Notes under the pieces: generated by a model
Database searches by the model: none
What the model saw: only the letters and a program-made list of their open reading frames with translations
What the model was told of the DNA's origin: nothing
From: Suillus spraguei
Taxonomy: Eukaryota > Basidiomycota > Agaricomycetes > Boletales > Suillaceae
Direction of reading: 5' to 3'
Assembly (NCBI GenBank): GCA_016800925.1
Contig: JABCPU010000011.1
Location: 186,001 to 250,000, forward strand
DNA: 64,000 bases
Position numbers and translations under genes: made by a program
Shown here: piece by piece, positions 23,421 to 35,229 of the stretch
Layout of the letters: each line of letters opens with the position of its first letter
How positions within the stretch are numbered: the stretch's first letter is position 1

Positions 23421-24548
23421 GGAGTTAAACTTGACGATTCAATATTCAAGCTTCGATCCTGACTCCGATTTTCCAGTCGGCTCTGAGTCAACCTGAATCG
23501 ACCGTAAGTTTGAATATCTCCGATTCTTATACATAGCGCTTAGAGGTGAGTTCTTCTGTCCATCTACAATGTACATGCAGATATGGTCAGAATATGCTGA
23601 TTGATGTTACAGTGAACATGCTCATACGGTTGGGACCATGCAACACCATATATGTCACACTTTCGTGATATAATGTGACCTCCGCCAAAAATTATTCTAG
23701 AGAGGTATCTTCTCATTGTAGTTGAGCACGAGTTGTGATGATGAGTGAAAACTGTATTGAATGCATCCAACTTCGAGTTGCTGGCACAAATGGAGAAGAT
23801 CTGTCCGTGTGCCCGCTGAATTATTGTCGTCGTTCATCAGAATCAATCTCGATGATTTCAACCACAGCAATTTTGCAATGGTTTTGTCACCATCTTTGAA
23901 TGCAGGACATTCTCCCATCTCCTCAGTAGGGTCCAAAAGTTCCTCAAGAGTTGGCAATTGACCAAAAATGCCATGAGATCGTTAAAAACTGATTGCATAA
24001 ATACAATTTTTGACTAGTTTACGGGCGATTCGCTCAAAAATCTCGACCTCGGAATCCATGTCCGATTCGGTGCGTGAATCGACGTGTTTACTTCCTCTAA
24101 CACCCCGCAGTTATCGAGTCTGGTGTGAGTCCGCACTTGTCGTGCAAATTCAAAAAAACACACATGCACGGAACTGCTTACAGGCTGTGACGGGCCAGAC
24201 CCAGGCCTGTACTTCAAGTTGTCCCAAAACCTTTCCCAGAAGTTACGTCACTTCGAGATACGAGCAATTCGGCAAGAACATTGCCCACGCGCGCACACAC
24301 CAGCTGATTGACCCGAGAAGCTCATCTCCATTCTCATTCCACCCAACAGCTATTTGCTCACAAATATTTTCCGTCGAGTATCAGGAGACGGTAACCGGGA
24401 CTCTTATCAGGCTATTGCATGATGCCGCATACCATAAAACCACATGCTCGGAACTTACTCGGGACCTCCGAGTCAAATCGCTATTAAATCTAGGTTGTAT
24501 GATTGACTCTTATATCCGACCCTCTTTGTGTTTCTTCTGCCCCCCAAC
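22909..24548. other. Spacer between transporter copies
   Basis: The first 500 bp and the last 430 bp belong to the duplicated units. The middle is unique. A minus-strand frame at 23697-23957 (starting PTLEELLDPTEEMGEC) looks protein-like but begins with TTG and matches nothing I know. Confidence 0.4.
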
Positions 24549-26953
24549 ATGGCAGCTCCAGCAGGCAGTTTTGATGCAGGGAACCAGTTCATACAGAGAA
24601 AGACGTCCATTTTACGAAGTCTGACAAAGGCAAGGAAGTCCCACCCGCTGTAAATCCTGGGTGCGCTTTGGAGGGCGCGCAAGAAAAGGATGAAGGGGCG
24701 CTGGCGAGGGATAAGTTCAACAAGAGATTCCGTGTGGTCGTCCTAATTGCCCTCGCTGCACTCATACTCGGATGGTGGATCTCTTCCACCATTTTGCCAG
24801 CAACACGCGGACAATGGTATGACATCTTCTCTGATTCTTTTAATTAACAAACATTAATACCTCTTGAAGGGTCGTGCGGACATTTTTCGCGTGGTTTTTC
24901 TTACTGTAAGTAGCGACTTCTACGCAATATCATCCCCTTTGCTGATTATCTGGACTGTCAAGCGTTATCGCGTTCCGCTTCATTCCCAATTCGGTGGCGA
25001 CGGGTCCTATTACTGCTGTATGGGTGCCATGTGTCCAGGTGCCTTGGTACAAGCTTCCTCGAACAATCAGATTGACAATTGGATGGCTCTGCCTCCTTGC
25101 CATCGTGTTTGGGTCTGCTTTCGGATTCCCACTCACTGGCGTGAGTTCTGTCGTCTTGATTGAGTTTTTGATAAGCTAACATCGTTATAGAACAGCAATT
25201 ATGGACAACGAGCGATCTCAGTACTGGGGTTGTTTATTTTCCAGTGTGGTTTCTACTTGTGTTCCATGAACAGATCGGCCATTTGCTGGTTCGTGCCTAC
25301 CTCTTAGCCTACTGCTCCTGCTGATTTAGAATGTAAGGCCTACCGTGATAGTTGGCCTTTTCCTTCAACAAACTATTGCTCTCTTTGTGCTCAAGACTGG
25401 CGCTGGTTTTTCCTTCTTCAAATATATTGCGGATCTCGCAAATGATTTCTTGTCACAAGCCGATGTCGGAGCTACGTTCTTTTTCGATGCAGAAACTGTT
25501 GCGAAGAAATGGTTTTTTGTGAATGTGGTATGAATGTGGTGTCCTCAGTCTCGAAGACTTGACTTCATCGGATTGCAGTTCTCGGCGGTTATCTTCTTCA
25601 TCGCCACGATTCAAATGTTGTACTACGTCAGTGACCAACCTCCCTCTGAGCCCTCAATGCTAACTTGTACCAAAGCTCGGCGTCATGCAATGGATGGTCA
25701 AAGGATTGTGAGTACATGAAACACATTCTTCATCGAACGTGGGATTCATTGTTTTCCTAAGTGCATGGTTATTCTTCAAGCTCATGAATGTGTCCGGCGC
25801 TGAGGCGGTCGTCGCGGCTGCTTCTCCTTGGATAGGCCAGGGAGAGTCTGCGTGTTTGGTCAAGCCTTATGTTGATATTATGACCCCATCGGAACTTCAT
25901 CTTGTTATGACCTCTGGTTTGTTCGCAATATTCTGCTATCGGAACGTTAATACTTACGAACTCAAGGTTTCTCCACCATCTCCGGATCTGTTTTGACCGC
26001 TTACGTTGCCCTGGGTGTTCCTCCTCAGAATCTCGTCACCTCATCCGTCATGAGCATACCTGCTTCTATTGCCATCAGCAAGATGCGGATTCCTGAAGTC
26101 GACGAACCTGTTACTCGCGGTCGCATAGTAGTAGATCGTGGGGATGGAGGCAAGAACCAGCCAGTCAACGCCCTTCACGCATTTTCCTTGGGAGGTTTGT
26201 TTGGCCTGAATGTCGCGGGACAAATCCTGTGAGCCCCTTGAAATGGCCGTCGACGAGTCGCTCAGCTTAGTTCTATAGCACTAACGTGTTGACGATCTTG
26301 TCGCTCGTCGCTACCATCAATGCTGTCTTAACATGGATCGGCCATGGATTTGGTATCCACCAACTTACTCTACAGCTAGTTTTAGGATACATCGGGTATC
26401 CTATCGCCTTTTTCTTGGGTCGTACACATTCCTGCGATCGTGAGCCATTCAAGCTAATATTTTTCTAGGTGTTCCCAGTGATGAGATTCTCCGAGTCTCA
26501 CAGCTGTTAGCGACGAAACTAGTTGCAAACGAATTTGCAGCGTACTTGGGTACTCTCATGATCCCAATTTACAGGAATGCAGCTAATGATTCATTCTTGC
26601 AGAACTATCAAGCATCCAAGCGAGTTCGAACCCTCTGTCGCAGCGTGCCTTTACGATTGCATCATATTCCCTCTGTGGATTTGCAAATCTTGGATCGCTA
26701 GGTATACAGATTGGTGTGCTCAGCGCTTTGGCACCATCGCAGGGCAGAACCATTGCGAAACTTGCGACATCTGCTATGTTTTGCGGATTTATCTCGTGCG
26801 TTCTTGATTTGTCTTGTTTTCAATTTAGTAATGAGAGCCTTTCTGCAGAACCCTCCAAACTGCTGGTATCGCGTGAGTAATTGTATGGTCTTGGTCGTGA
26901 CGTCTAGAGGCTGACTTTGACTTTGTTTCTCTCAAAGCGGCATGCTGGTATGA
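24549..26953 (+). pseudogene. Concentrative nucleoside transporter (CNT/NupC family), copy 2, frameshift in exon 1
   Basis: The exon-intron layout and protein are as in copy 1, with all later exons in frame. They include [88 protein letters not shown] and the C-terminal [14 protein letters not shown], ending in TGA at 26951-26953. The joint that is broken in copy 1 is in frame here. However, one base is missing near 24611 in exon 1 (ACGTCCATTTTACG against ACGTCCATCTCTACG), so translation from the ATG at 24549 stops at the TAA at 24651 after 34 residues. No other upstream ATG lies in the downstream frame. The two copies thus carry different single-base defects. The gene may be inactive, or the base calls may need checking. 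Confidence 0.75.
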
Positions 26954-27222
26954 CGCAGAGGGAATGGGAATGACAAGCAGTGGCACTACGCTTTGTTGTC
27001 GTGATATACCTCCCCCTTCACCGTAAAAGAGATATTGTCCAATGATACTGGCTGGCTAGCCAATTGCCAACTCATGCTGGTGAGGGACAATACACTTCGG
27101 ATCATTCCTTGCATGGAGAATGCACTGTGGCTGCTTGAGCAGTACGACGATACCGGTGAATTCTAAACGACAGGAAAGGGTTATCCAAGCGCCGATCCAG
27201 TATTTTGAAGCAAGGCGTGAGC

Positions 27223-27353
27223 CAGGCTCGTACCCACCGCAGCTAGAGAGGTTCGAGGAGGTCTATGAACATCAAGTGAACATCAAGCGACTTGCTGTAA
27301 AAAAGCCATAGTCACGTGGTAGACCTCCTCCAGCTGCGGTGGGTACGAGCCTG
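27223..27353 (+). mobile_element. 131-bp TIR element (MITE) with 8-9 bp target duplication
   Basis: It starts CAGGCTCGTACCCACCGCAG and ends with the exact complement. The flanking direct repeat GGCGTGAGC stands at 27214-27222 and 27354-27362. The paralogous site in unit 1 (GCAAGGCGTGAGCCATTCC near 23168-23187) is uninterrupted, which proves insertion. The 8-9 bp duplication and CAGG termini fit hAT or Mutator-like elements. There is no coding capacity. Confidence 0.92.
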
Positions 27354-27766
27354 GGCGTGAGCCATTCCAGTTGTATGAGAACTTTACTCTTCGCATCCGA
27401 GCATTAAGATACAACCCTCTGCGTTATTTTGGTTCTACCATCCTATGCAACTTTTGTACTTCATCTCACATCTTCACACATCACGATCGCACAGCGTGTT
27501 AAACACGTTCTCGCCCAACTTGCCTGTCATAGCAGTATGTAGTACTGCTCCGAGGTGGATTCTGGTTTCTTTCGTGCCTCCGATACACTCATATCTACCA
27601 AATCCATTGCAATGTCCGAGATACCCCGCAGCCATCGAATCCGGTGTGTATTTTACCCGACGGTTCCGAAGTCCCCTCGTTTTTGCAAAGTCTTATTCTC
27701 AAACTAATCATTCTCTGCGCGAGACCCGGGGACTGTAATATAGACAAGCTCTGCCGAACAAACAAC

Positions 27767-27837
27767 AGCAGCATGACGCAGTGGAAGCGTGCAGGGCTCA
27801 TAACCCTGAGGTCACTGGATCGAAACCAGTTGCTGCT
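27767..27837 (+). tRNA. Initiator tRNA-Met (CAT)
   Basis: A complete cloverleaf without intron. The acceptor arms AGCAGCA and TGCTGCT pair. The anticodon stem CAGGG/CCCTG surrounds the loop CTCATAA with anticodon CAT at 27799-27801. The T arm is ACTGG ATCGAAA CCAGT, whose ATCGAAA loop in place of TTCGAAA, together with the A1:T72 pair, marks a eukaryotic initiator rather than elongator tRNA-Met. It is followed by a T-rich pol III stop (TTTATTTCGTTTTTG from 27841). Confidence 0.97.
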
Positions 27838-28126
27838 AAGTTTATTTCGTTTTTGTTGCTATCACTAGCGCGTGCACATGAAACTCCAAAGCTTCAGCTT
27901 CAACTTTTGCTCACCAACTGATAAATTTGCGAAGAACATGAATGTTACAATGGCCGTCGGAGGCCGAACGTAAGGCCAAATTGAAAATGAATTTGAAGGA
28001 CGGGTCAGCCACCATGTAGTTTAAGTACTAGTACTGTAAAGGTTGTTCCGTCTTCATTCTCCACTACTTCATTACATTAAGTACCGCCTGCTCGCCGCGC
28101 TATCAGCCCACCTGGCATTACAAGCA

Positions 28127-29401
28127 ATGCCTCCAACCACCGCCACAACACTCGCTACAGGTACGGGGAAACGCAGAACTCACTACCGTATATTCGGACA
28201 CGCGCATCGAGCTCCTCACGAAGGGGCAATCAATACGACACTTGCCGAGTACAATTCATTCTTTACATATCCAACATCTACGCTTCCAGCGCAATCGGCG
28301 TCTGCACCACGTGTGGCGAGCGGTGCCTTCTTGCCCAGGCAACTCATCACAGCAGAACAGGCGCCAACGGGTATTCTCGCTCAGCAATTGCCTTCTACGA
28401 TTCCAAACGAAAGGTCGGGAGTCAATGCGTTAGTGGCAGTTGCCGTTGCCATTATGGTCTTGGGAAGTCTAGTAGGCGTTATCGTCGCAGGGGAGATCAT
28501 AAAGTGGCGAAGACGTCGCCAGGGAACTAGAGAGGGGCGCGACATGGGCGTGAAAGACTTAGCGCAGGATAAAGGGAAGAAAGTCTTCGACGAGAAGAGT
28601 CCAGATTCATCTACATCGTCACTTCAGAATTCGTCCATGGAAAGCTTGGCGCTTCATCTAAAACACGCGACTAGTCCCGTGCGGAAAACAGTGCCGTCCT
28701 GGTTCTCACAGATCTTCCGGAAGGTCCAGGCAGGCATACATCACAAGGACGCGAAATCCTCAACGGAGACATCACATGCATCACGTATTCCTGCAGATCG
28801 ACCTGCAGAGTTGCCGCAGCGGACGACGTGGTCGCATTTTTCATATATGCCCGAACCGGAGTCCTTAAGCTATCCAAGGCCGTTTTTGCATTGCATACTC
28901 GAGGAATGTGAAGATGACTGTCAAAGCCAGAGCGGCAGCGAGATCGCGCTCACGTTGGGCCTTGCTATACAACATTCTCTAGATTCCATTGCCATCACAT
29001 CGTCTGTCCACGGGGCATCCCAAGCCAAACCATTTGCCAGCCTTCGAAGAGCAGTCGAAGCTGACTCTATCGTCGAGGAGGGATACGGTGAAGACCAGGG
29101 AGACGCTCAGAATGTAGGAATTCCAGGCCCGATATCCACAGGAACGGCCATGAGCCCCTTTGGCCTGGAACTGGTACCTACGGCGTCTTTGCAGACCCTC
29201 GACACTGCAGCAAGCGCAGACCGCGAAAGCTTGAGAGAGGAGATATTCGAGCTACGAAGGGTACAAACGAGGAGCATGCAGATGGATAAGCCTATCCTGT
29301 TGTCCCTGGGCTTCAAAGCAGCAGGCGACGAGGAAGAGACCGACCAGGACGATGAGCCATCAGATACAGAAATCAACATACACCCAGCGATAGCATCATG
29401 A
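28127..29401 (+). CDS. Single-pass membrane protein of unknown function
   Basis: An uninterrupted frame of 424 residues from the first ATG (MPPTTATTLATG). The open frame extends to 28043 but without an ATG. The N-terminal ~110 residues are Ala/Thr/Pro-rich and probably extracellular. One strong membrane helix, ALVAVAVAIMVLGSLVGVI, is followed by KWRRRRQ, a positive stop-transfer that puts the rest in the cytoplasm. The cytoplasmic part of about 270 residues is Ser-rich and acidic, ends in a DEEETDQDDEPSD cluster, and shows no domain I recognise. The arrangement resembles fungal cell-surface sensor or Mid2-like proteins, but the N-terminal Cys pattern of those families is absent. Function is unknown. 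Confidence 0.75.
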   Translation: MPPTTATTLATGTGKRRTHYRIFGHAHRAPHEGAINTTLAEYNSFFTYPTSTLPAQSASAPRVASGAFLPRQLITAEQAPTGILAQQLPSTIPNERSGVNALVAVAVAIMVLGSLVGVIVAGEIIKWRRRRQGTREGRDMGVKDLAQDKGKKVFDEKSPDSSTSSLQNSSMESLALHLKHATSPVRKTVPSWFSQIFRKVQAGIHHKDAKSSTETSHASRIPADRPAELPQRTTWSHFSYMPEPESLSYPRPFLHCILEECEDDCQSQSGSEIALTLGLAIQHSLDSIAITSSVHGASQAKPFASLRRAVEADSIVEEGYGEDQGDAQNVGIPGPISTGTAMSPFGLELVPTASLQTLDTAASADRESLREEIFELRRVQTRSMQMDKPILLSLGFKAAGDEEETDQDDEPSDTEINIHPAIAS

Positions 29402-29842
29402 TGACACCCTCGATTGCAAACCTGCTTCTTCCACCAGGATGCGAGACGAACTTACGACCCAACCTCGGATCCCAGATAACTCTCGCGACCTTGGCCAGCA
29501 GCTACAGTGCAGTGGACCTCGATGACTTTCCTCTTCCTCCTTCCGTTGTACTGCCACCTCCATAAACTAGAAACAAATTAGCCAATTCTATGATCGGAAA
29601 CATGTTGCGGATTGAAGGCATTAATAAAGGGAAATTGGACTCAGCCCGATAAACGTTGGAGTCTGCAACAAGCCTCATGTGAACTGAGAATGAAATCGGA
29701 AATGTAATTGTGACACAGACGCGTGTGTGACCGTGTGTCACATCATCTATTGTCTTCTAGCCATGAGATATATATCCATGTTGTTCCGGCGTTGCACTAA
29801 ACCACCAAATTTCTCAAGTTCTGGGTGACAGTGGAGCGCGCT
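29402..29842. other. Intergenic; P450 promoter region
   Basis: No gene seen. A TATATATC sequence at 29767-29775, some 70 bp upstream of the P450 ATG, may be its TATA element. Confidence 0.4.
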
Positions 29843-31955
29843 ATGATTTCAGTCTCAATTATTTTCTTCAGTTTCTCTGCTGCTGTCGTTCTATTCCTTT
29901 CAAGTTATGTTGTATACCATGTTATTATAGCACCCCGGTTCAATCCCCTTAGAAAGCTAGCTGGACCACCGTTGAATGGGCCACTGCACAACCACATGTC
30001 ACCTGTGCTTGAGTGAGTTCTCTGCTTCTCACTAGAATTTATGCTCACACTTTCCATAAGCCCATTCAGGTCACCCAGAACTCATGCTGCCTATGTAGAG
30101 AAATACGGCAGGAACGTCCGTATAAGGGGGCTTGGTCCTGTGAGTGACTTGTCTGTAAAATATGAGAGCCGCGAATAATTGTTCGACGTAGTGGGACGAC
30201 CGTCTCCTTCCTCTTGACCCTGTATCCGTTGCACACGTACTAAAGAACAGCACAATCTACGAGAAACCTTGGCAATCTCGAAGACTTATTACGAGCCTCA
30301 TTGGTTGCGGTATGTTAGCTGCAGAAGGTCACATCCATAAGCGTCAACGACGCGTCGCCACCCCTGCATTTTCCATTCAGAATATGCGAGCGCTTGTGCC
30401 ACTTGTCTTTAGCAAAGGGGAGGAGCTCAAAGATAAGTGGATGAATATGAGTCAGGCAACGAAGGAAGGGCAGGTAGCCTCGGAAAAACAGAACTCTGGC
30501 CAAGTGGAAATTGACGTTTGTCACTGGATCAGCCGAGCGACATTTGACGTTATCGGTTTAGCAGGTAAATCATGTCGGGTCTTACACCCAGCCTTTACCT
30601 GAACATCTCACATCACCCACAGGCTTCGACTACCACTTCAATGCTATACAAAATGAGTCGGACGAGCTCTTTGCTGCGTATAAGGAGATGTTCGAGATTG
30701 CTGTTTCGCAAGGAGATGGAGTCAGGACAGTTCTTGGGATCTACTTTCCCATCCTAAATAATCTTTTCGTACGTTTACATCAGTTTTCACTTGAGTGCAA
30801 TCCTAATGGAGCTTTTCAGCCCGATAAGAGGGCCAAGACTGTTTTCAGATGCCAAGAAACTATTCGCCGTGTAGCAGGAAAGCTAGTACAGCAGAAGAAA
30901 TCCAGGATTATGGATGGAGAGAAGAGCGGTTCTGCATATACTGGCAAAGACCTATTGAGTCTGCTGCGTGAGTCCACCGTCATTTCTGTTAGACGGTCAG
31001 TTGACGGATTCGTAGTGAAATCTAATATTGCAACAGACCTTCCGCCAGATCAACGAATTTCCGACGAAGATATATTACATAATATTAATACCTTCATGTT
31101 CGCAGGTTCCGACACAACATCTCTCGCTCTAACGTGGACATTTTTACTCCTTGCAAGACATCCAGACTTGCAAACTCGTCTTCGCACGGAACTTCTCTCT
31201 ATCGTACCAACCACTCCAATATCCCGGTTGTCACCTGAGGAAATTGAATCCCTACACAACACCTTGCAGAACTTACCATACTTGAACAACGTCTGTCGGG
31301 AGTCCTTGCGTCTGATTCCCCCAGTCCATTCTTCCCTCCGCGTTGCAACGCAAGATGACGAAGTACCTGTATCATACCCTGTCCACTTGAGCGACGGCAC
31401 GATCTCAGACCAAAAGTCTATAAGTGTGCCGAAGGGGAGCTTCGTGCACGTCCCAGTGGAGGCTTTCAACCTTGACAAGGGCATGTGGGGAGATAACGCT
31501 TGGGATTTTGAGTAAGCCTTTTGTGCCCGATTGATTTAACCGCCTTACGAAAGGAATTTATAGCCCTGATCGATGGGATCATCTTTCGGAGGATGTGCTG
31601 TCACTTCCAGGACTATACTCTAATCTTCTGACTTTCTCCGCTGGCCAAGGGTGAGCTCTTCTAAATCTTTCTTGACATAGCTCATTTAGGTCTTCAGTCA
31701 TGCATCGGGATGCGTTTCTCTATGATCGAGATGAAGACATTTCTCTATATCCTTCTGACAACTTTCACCTTCACCGAAACAGACAAAAGAATCTACAAAG
31801 CCAACGTGTAAGTCGCGCACATCATATCCAGGATACATTCTGACACACCGTTTTTCAACAGCGTGCTTACACGGCCATATGTTTCTGGACAGTTCAAAAA
31901 AGGAAGTCAATGTCCACTTATTGTAACACCACTCGAGTCGATTGCCACGTCTTAG
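29843..31955 (+). CDS. Cytochrome P450 (microsomal), possible splice/frame defect at the heme loop
   Basis: A heme monooxygenase anchored in the ER by an N-terminal helix (ISVSIIFFSFSAAVVLFLSS). Exons from the ATG at 29843 to the TAG at 31953-31955 cover the whole family: the RKLAGPPLNGPLHNHMSPV proline region, AEGHIHKRQRRVATPAF (helix C), the I-helix oxygen-activation motif FAGSDTTSLALTW, ExxR as ESLR in NVCRESLRLIPPVHSS, FEPDRW, and the heme-binding FSAGQG...CIGMRFSMIEMK with the cysteine ligand. The intron that splits the heme loop begins GTGAGC after CAA GG. Every AG downstream leaves the CIG block out of frame by one base, so one base seems lost at the acceptor (31696-31697). All other junctions agree in phase. 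The subfamily is not assigned. Confidence 0.82.
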
Positions 31956-32226
31956 GACATAAGTATATCAATGTGTTAAACATGTATATCCCCCTACTTA
32001 CCTCGATGCTGGTATACTTACGCAGAGGCGGTGTTGTATCTATAATTATATCACATTCAGGAGTGCACATTGTCAGTGCTTCAGCCTAGTCACAGTGCTA
32101 ATATGAAACCAAGTTATTGATAAACCGTACTCCACACCACCGACAGTCTACTTATTTAGACTAAGATTAGCCCCAGAGCGGCCATTTTCTCCGAAATTTC
32201 CAAATCAATTTATGTAGTTCTCCTTG

Positions 32227-33356
32227 ATGTCTTCCTCATCTGTCACAAATCCCTCCGCAGCAGATGAAGCTCTCCGCGCTCAAATTTTCCAGAGATTACA
32301 CCCTCGCGTTTATCTCGAAAGGTTTATCGCTGAGAAAATCAGGCCAGATGGACGGACGTTCGATGAATTGCGCAACGTTTCTGTGAATGCCGGTACGTGA
32401 TTTGTCCTGCTTTCAGTGCTTACGCTATGATACGGTACTCGCTGCAGGATCGATATCAACGGCTGATGGCTCTGCTCTTGTGCGTATGGGAGATACCACG
32501 ATCGTTTGTGGCGTCAAGGCAGAAATCGCAGAGCCCGAGCTCGATCGCCCTGAACAAGGGTTTTTAGGTTTTTTTTTATTCCTTCCTTTTGCATGTGACA
32601 GTATGAACTCATAATTCGGAATTTGCGTAGTACCCAACATTGATTTGCCCGCAATCTGCTCTCCAAAATTCAAACCAGGTCCTCCCACAGAAGAAGCCCA
32701 AGTCCTTTCTGATAGACTAAATGAAGCTCTCGTTGCGTAGGTCATCATGCTATGTGTTTTTCGACTTTGCACTGATGTCTCTTCCGAATCGATGCAGCTC
32801 AGGCGTGCTTTCATTGTCTTCGTTGTGCATCCACCCCGGAAAAGCTGTTTGGACGCTTTATGTAGACTGCACGTGTATAAATTACGATGGTAATGCATTC
32901 GACGCGGCACTGCTAGCCATGTTGAGCGCGCTTAAAAATAGTGAGTTCAATGTGCTAGAGGAATGCTGCATACTTGATGATGAGAGCTAGCTACGCTACC
33001 TAAAGCTACCTACAACGAAGAAACTGGGCGTACGACGTGTTCGCGGAAAACTCGATTGCCAGTACAATTGACTCGAAATTTCGCTTCGACATCTTTTGGA
33101 GTGTTAGACACGTACGTTCTCTTCTCACTCTTCCAAAGACGTGTTATTTATGTAATGATATTCTACTCATAGATCCCACGTTCTCTCAGATCCCACTGCA
33201 TTCGAAGAGCCCCTGATGGACGTGACGCTGACGGTTATTGTAGATGACCGAGGGGAGCTTATCAGCACTACTGAGTCTGGCGGCACAATCTCGGAAGACA
33301 CGTTACTGCGGTGTATTAATAGAGCGAAAGAAAGAACTCTGCAGCTCAAAGACTGA
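32227..33356 (+). CDS. RRP43: Exosome complex subunit RRP43 (RNase PH-like)
   Basis: A ring subunit of the RNA exosome (nucleus and cytoplasm), which processes rRNA and degrades RNA. Six exons join in phase to about 300 residues. It begins MSSSSVTNPS and shows the RNase PH fold signatures of the RRP43/OIP2 branch: RLHPRVYLERFIAEKIRPDG, RTFDELRNVSVNAGSISTA, DGSALVRMGDTTIVCGVKAE, PNIDLPAICSPKFKPGPP, HPGKAVWTLYVDCTCINYDG, FDAALLAMLSALKN and VIVDDRGELISTTESGG. The TGA is at 33354-33356. Introns are 50-75 nt except one of 50-60 nt rich in T. The length and the PKFKPGPP motif favour RRP43 over RRP42 or RRP45. Confidence 0.9.
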
Positions 33357-34074
33357 TGGTACGCGAGTCCGTGTGGAGACAGTTGTGGGTGAAGAGGTTG
33401 ACTTTTGTTGGCGTAGCCTGCTATGATATATCAGGCGACACCACCTTCACGCCAGGAAGTTACCACAAAGCGCTTACATTGTCGCATATGTATGGTCGTT
33501 CCGTTGGTGACATCCTAATGTGTTTTCAACCATCCGAACTTCACCGTTGCCGGTCTCAGTACTACCATACGTGGCGGTGATAGTAGTTGTCAACGTTTCG
33601 GTCGCAATAAATCACGCTTTCCCGCCTTTTAGCATATGCCGCAGTCTGGCAGGCATGTCCTGGTGTTAGTACACATGGCAGCGATTACCATGGTCAATCC
33701 ACACGGTCTGCCACGAGCCCACTTCATCAAATTTTCCGTGGCCCGAGCAGTCCTTCAAGCCATCAGGACTGGCTTGATGTGAAGGATTCACTATCCGTGG
33801 TCGGTTGGTTTGGGGAAACCAGTCCATTGACAATCCGTTCGTGATGAGTGAGTCGGCTTAGATATTGACTTGGATTCTCTCAGGGTAGGGATTCCGTCGG
33901 ATAAATGTCTATCAAACTTCTTGGATTCGGCATGTCTACCTTGCATGATCACCATCTGGAATCTGCTTTTTTCTCATCCCATGGTTTGGACATGGATGTG
34001 GGTATTTACCTGACGGAGTTTATAAGTGCGACACGTGATGGTAGGCATATAACCCAACTCCTGGCATCATATCA
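33357..34074. other. Intergenic, no gene seen
   Basis: No coding frame with support. An imperfect hairpin lies at about 33752-33786 (CCTTCAAGCCATCA against its near complement TGGCTTGATGTGAAGG). Confidence 0.4.
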
Positions 34075-34831
34075 ATGAGACAAAATTTGACACACTTTGC
34101 AGTGCTTTACGCATTTCTGGCCTGTTCATATCCTCTCCCCGGACTATTCTGCTTGCCAATTACAACAGAATGCGAAAACCTCTCCCTTAACGGGGTGCCC
34201 AAATGGAACGCTGTTTGTGTCGCCCACCGTCGCTGGTTTCTGTTGGTGAGTGGGCCATAGCTTGATATTGACCGCTAAAGGTCAACAGCCTATCATCCGT
34301 CTGTGCTCGAGGTTTAAAGAAAGCCTCCTGCCTCTAGACGGGATCCCTAAATTTCCAAGAACACAGCTGACTGCAATCGCCCCAGATTGGTGGGTATGTA
34401 AGCGCATTTACCTATTCGAGCGCCCAAACCCGTCATTATGGCTTGCACCACTGAGCGATCACGAAGTGCAAGAGAGCCCTTCTGGTATTCAAATCGTAAC
34501 GTCGCGTTCGCGCCAATTCCCGATGACTTATTGCTGGGGTGGTCAAATCTCTACAGTACGCTATGTGTTGTTTTGTTGATGCATCGCCCACACATCCCCG
34601 TCATAGCATCTTCCCCATGGACTCTCCTTTCGTCCCTCGCATTTGATCGATCATCGCTTCCCGTCATGTCTCCATACTTCTAACCACCCCTTGCCTACCA
34701 ATGGCGGCTTCTTCATAGCGAACATGTTCTCATTCATGGAGCCTACACCTGTTACACTGACGACCTCCGATAAACTTAAGCCCTATGGCTGGACAACTAC
34801 TGACACAGGGACTCTATGCGCTCCTCCGTGA
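34075..34831 (+). CDS. Putative small secreted protein, three exons
   Basis: The exons 34075-34245, 34289-34555 and 34607-34831 join in phase 0 through introns of 43 and 51 nt to about 220 residues. The N terminus looks like a signal peptide (LTHFAVLYAFLACSYPLPG), followed by a short region with several Cys and Trp. No known domain is seen. It lies at the border of the accessory, protease/P450-rich region, as small secreted proteins often do. The evidence is only the open frame, good splice sites and the leader, so the model may be wrong. Confidence 0.42.
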
Positions 34832-35229
34832 CTCACACACACCCAGCCGTTTTGGGTCGAGTTCCACAGTGTAATTTCGACTGCCCTCAGGTAGTAAAGT
34901 TGATGCAGAATCCGCCCATGCGCTGTGTACACTGATTCTGGCAGTATTGTTCTCCACCCGAACCGCAAAGAACTCTGGGCTTATCTGGAAGAAGAGTGAA
35001 TTCTATGGGTTTTTTGTATGCTAGAGCGGTACTGACGGTTCCCGAGGTGTTACAGAGACGATCAAGATACAATGAATGCCCAACGTGATATCGATTTATA
35101 CCGCTTGCTGTAGATCCACATGACATTTATGAATGATATGTCCTTGCCACGAATAATATGTTCGGGCGATCCAGCAGTACTACACCGAGAGCCTATTGGG
35201 AAGTTAAGTTTCAAGATGTAAAACCCTAC
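34832..35229. other. Intergenic, no gene seen
   Basis: This separates the putative secreted-protein gene from the 3' end of the P450 pseudogene. No motif recognised. Confidence 0.4.

Larger units (their letters stand above)
24115..27640 (+). repeat. Tandem segmental duplication, unit 2
   Basis: The second copy of the transporter-bearing unit, in direct orientation. It differs by the 131-bp TIR element insertion at 27223 and by small indels. Confidence 0.8.

Noticed and set aside
24010..24624. 204-codon plus-strand frame upstream of transporter copy 2
   Set aside because: It overlaps the duplicated promoter and exon 1 in a different frame and is not open in unit 1.
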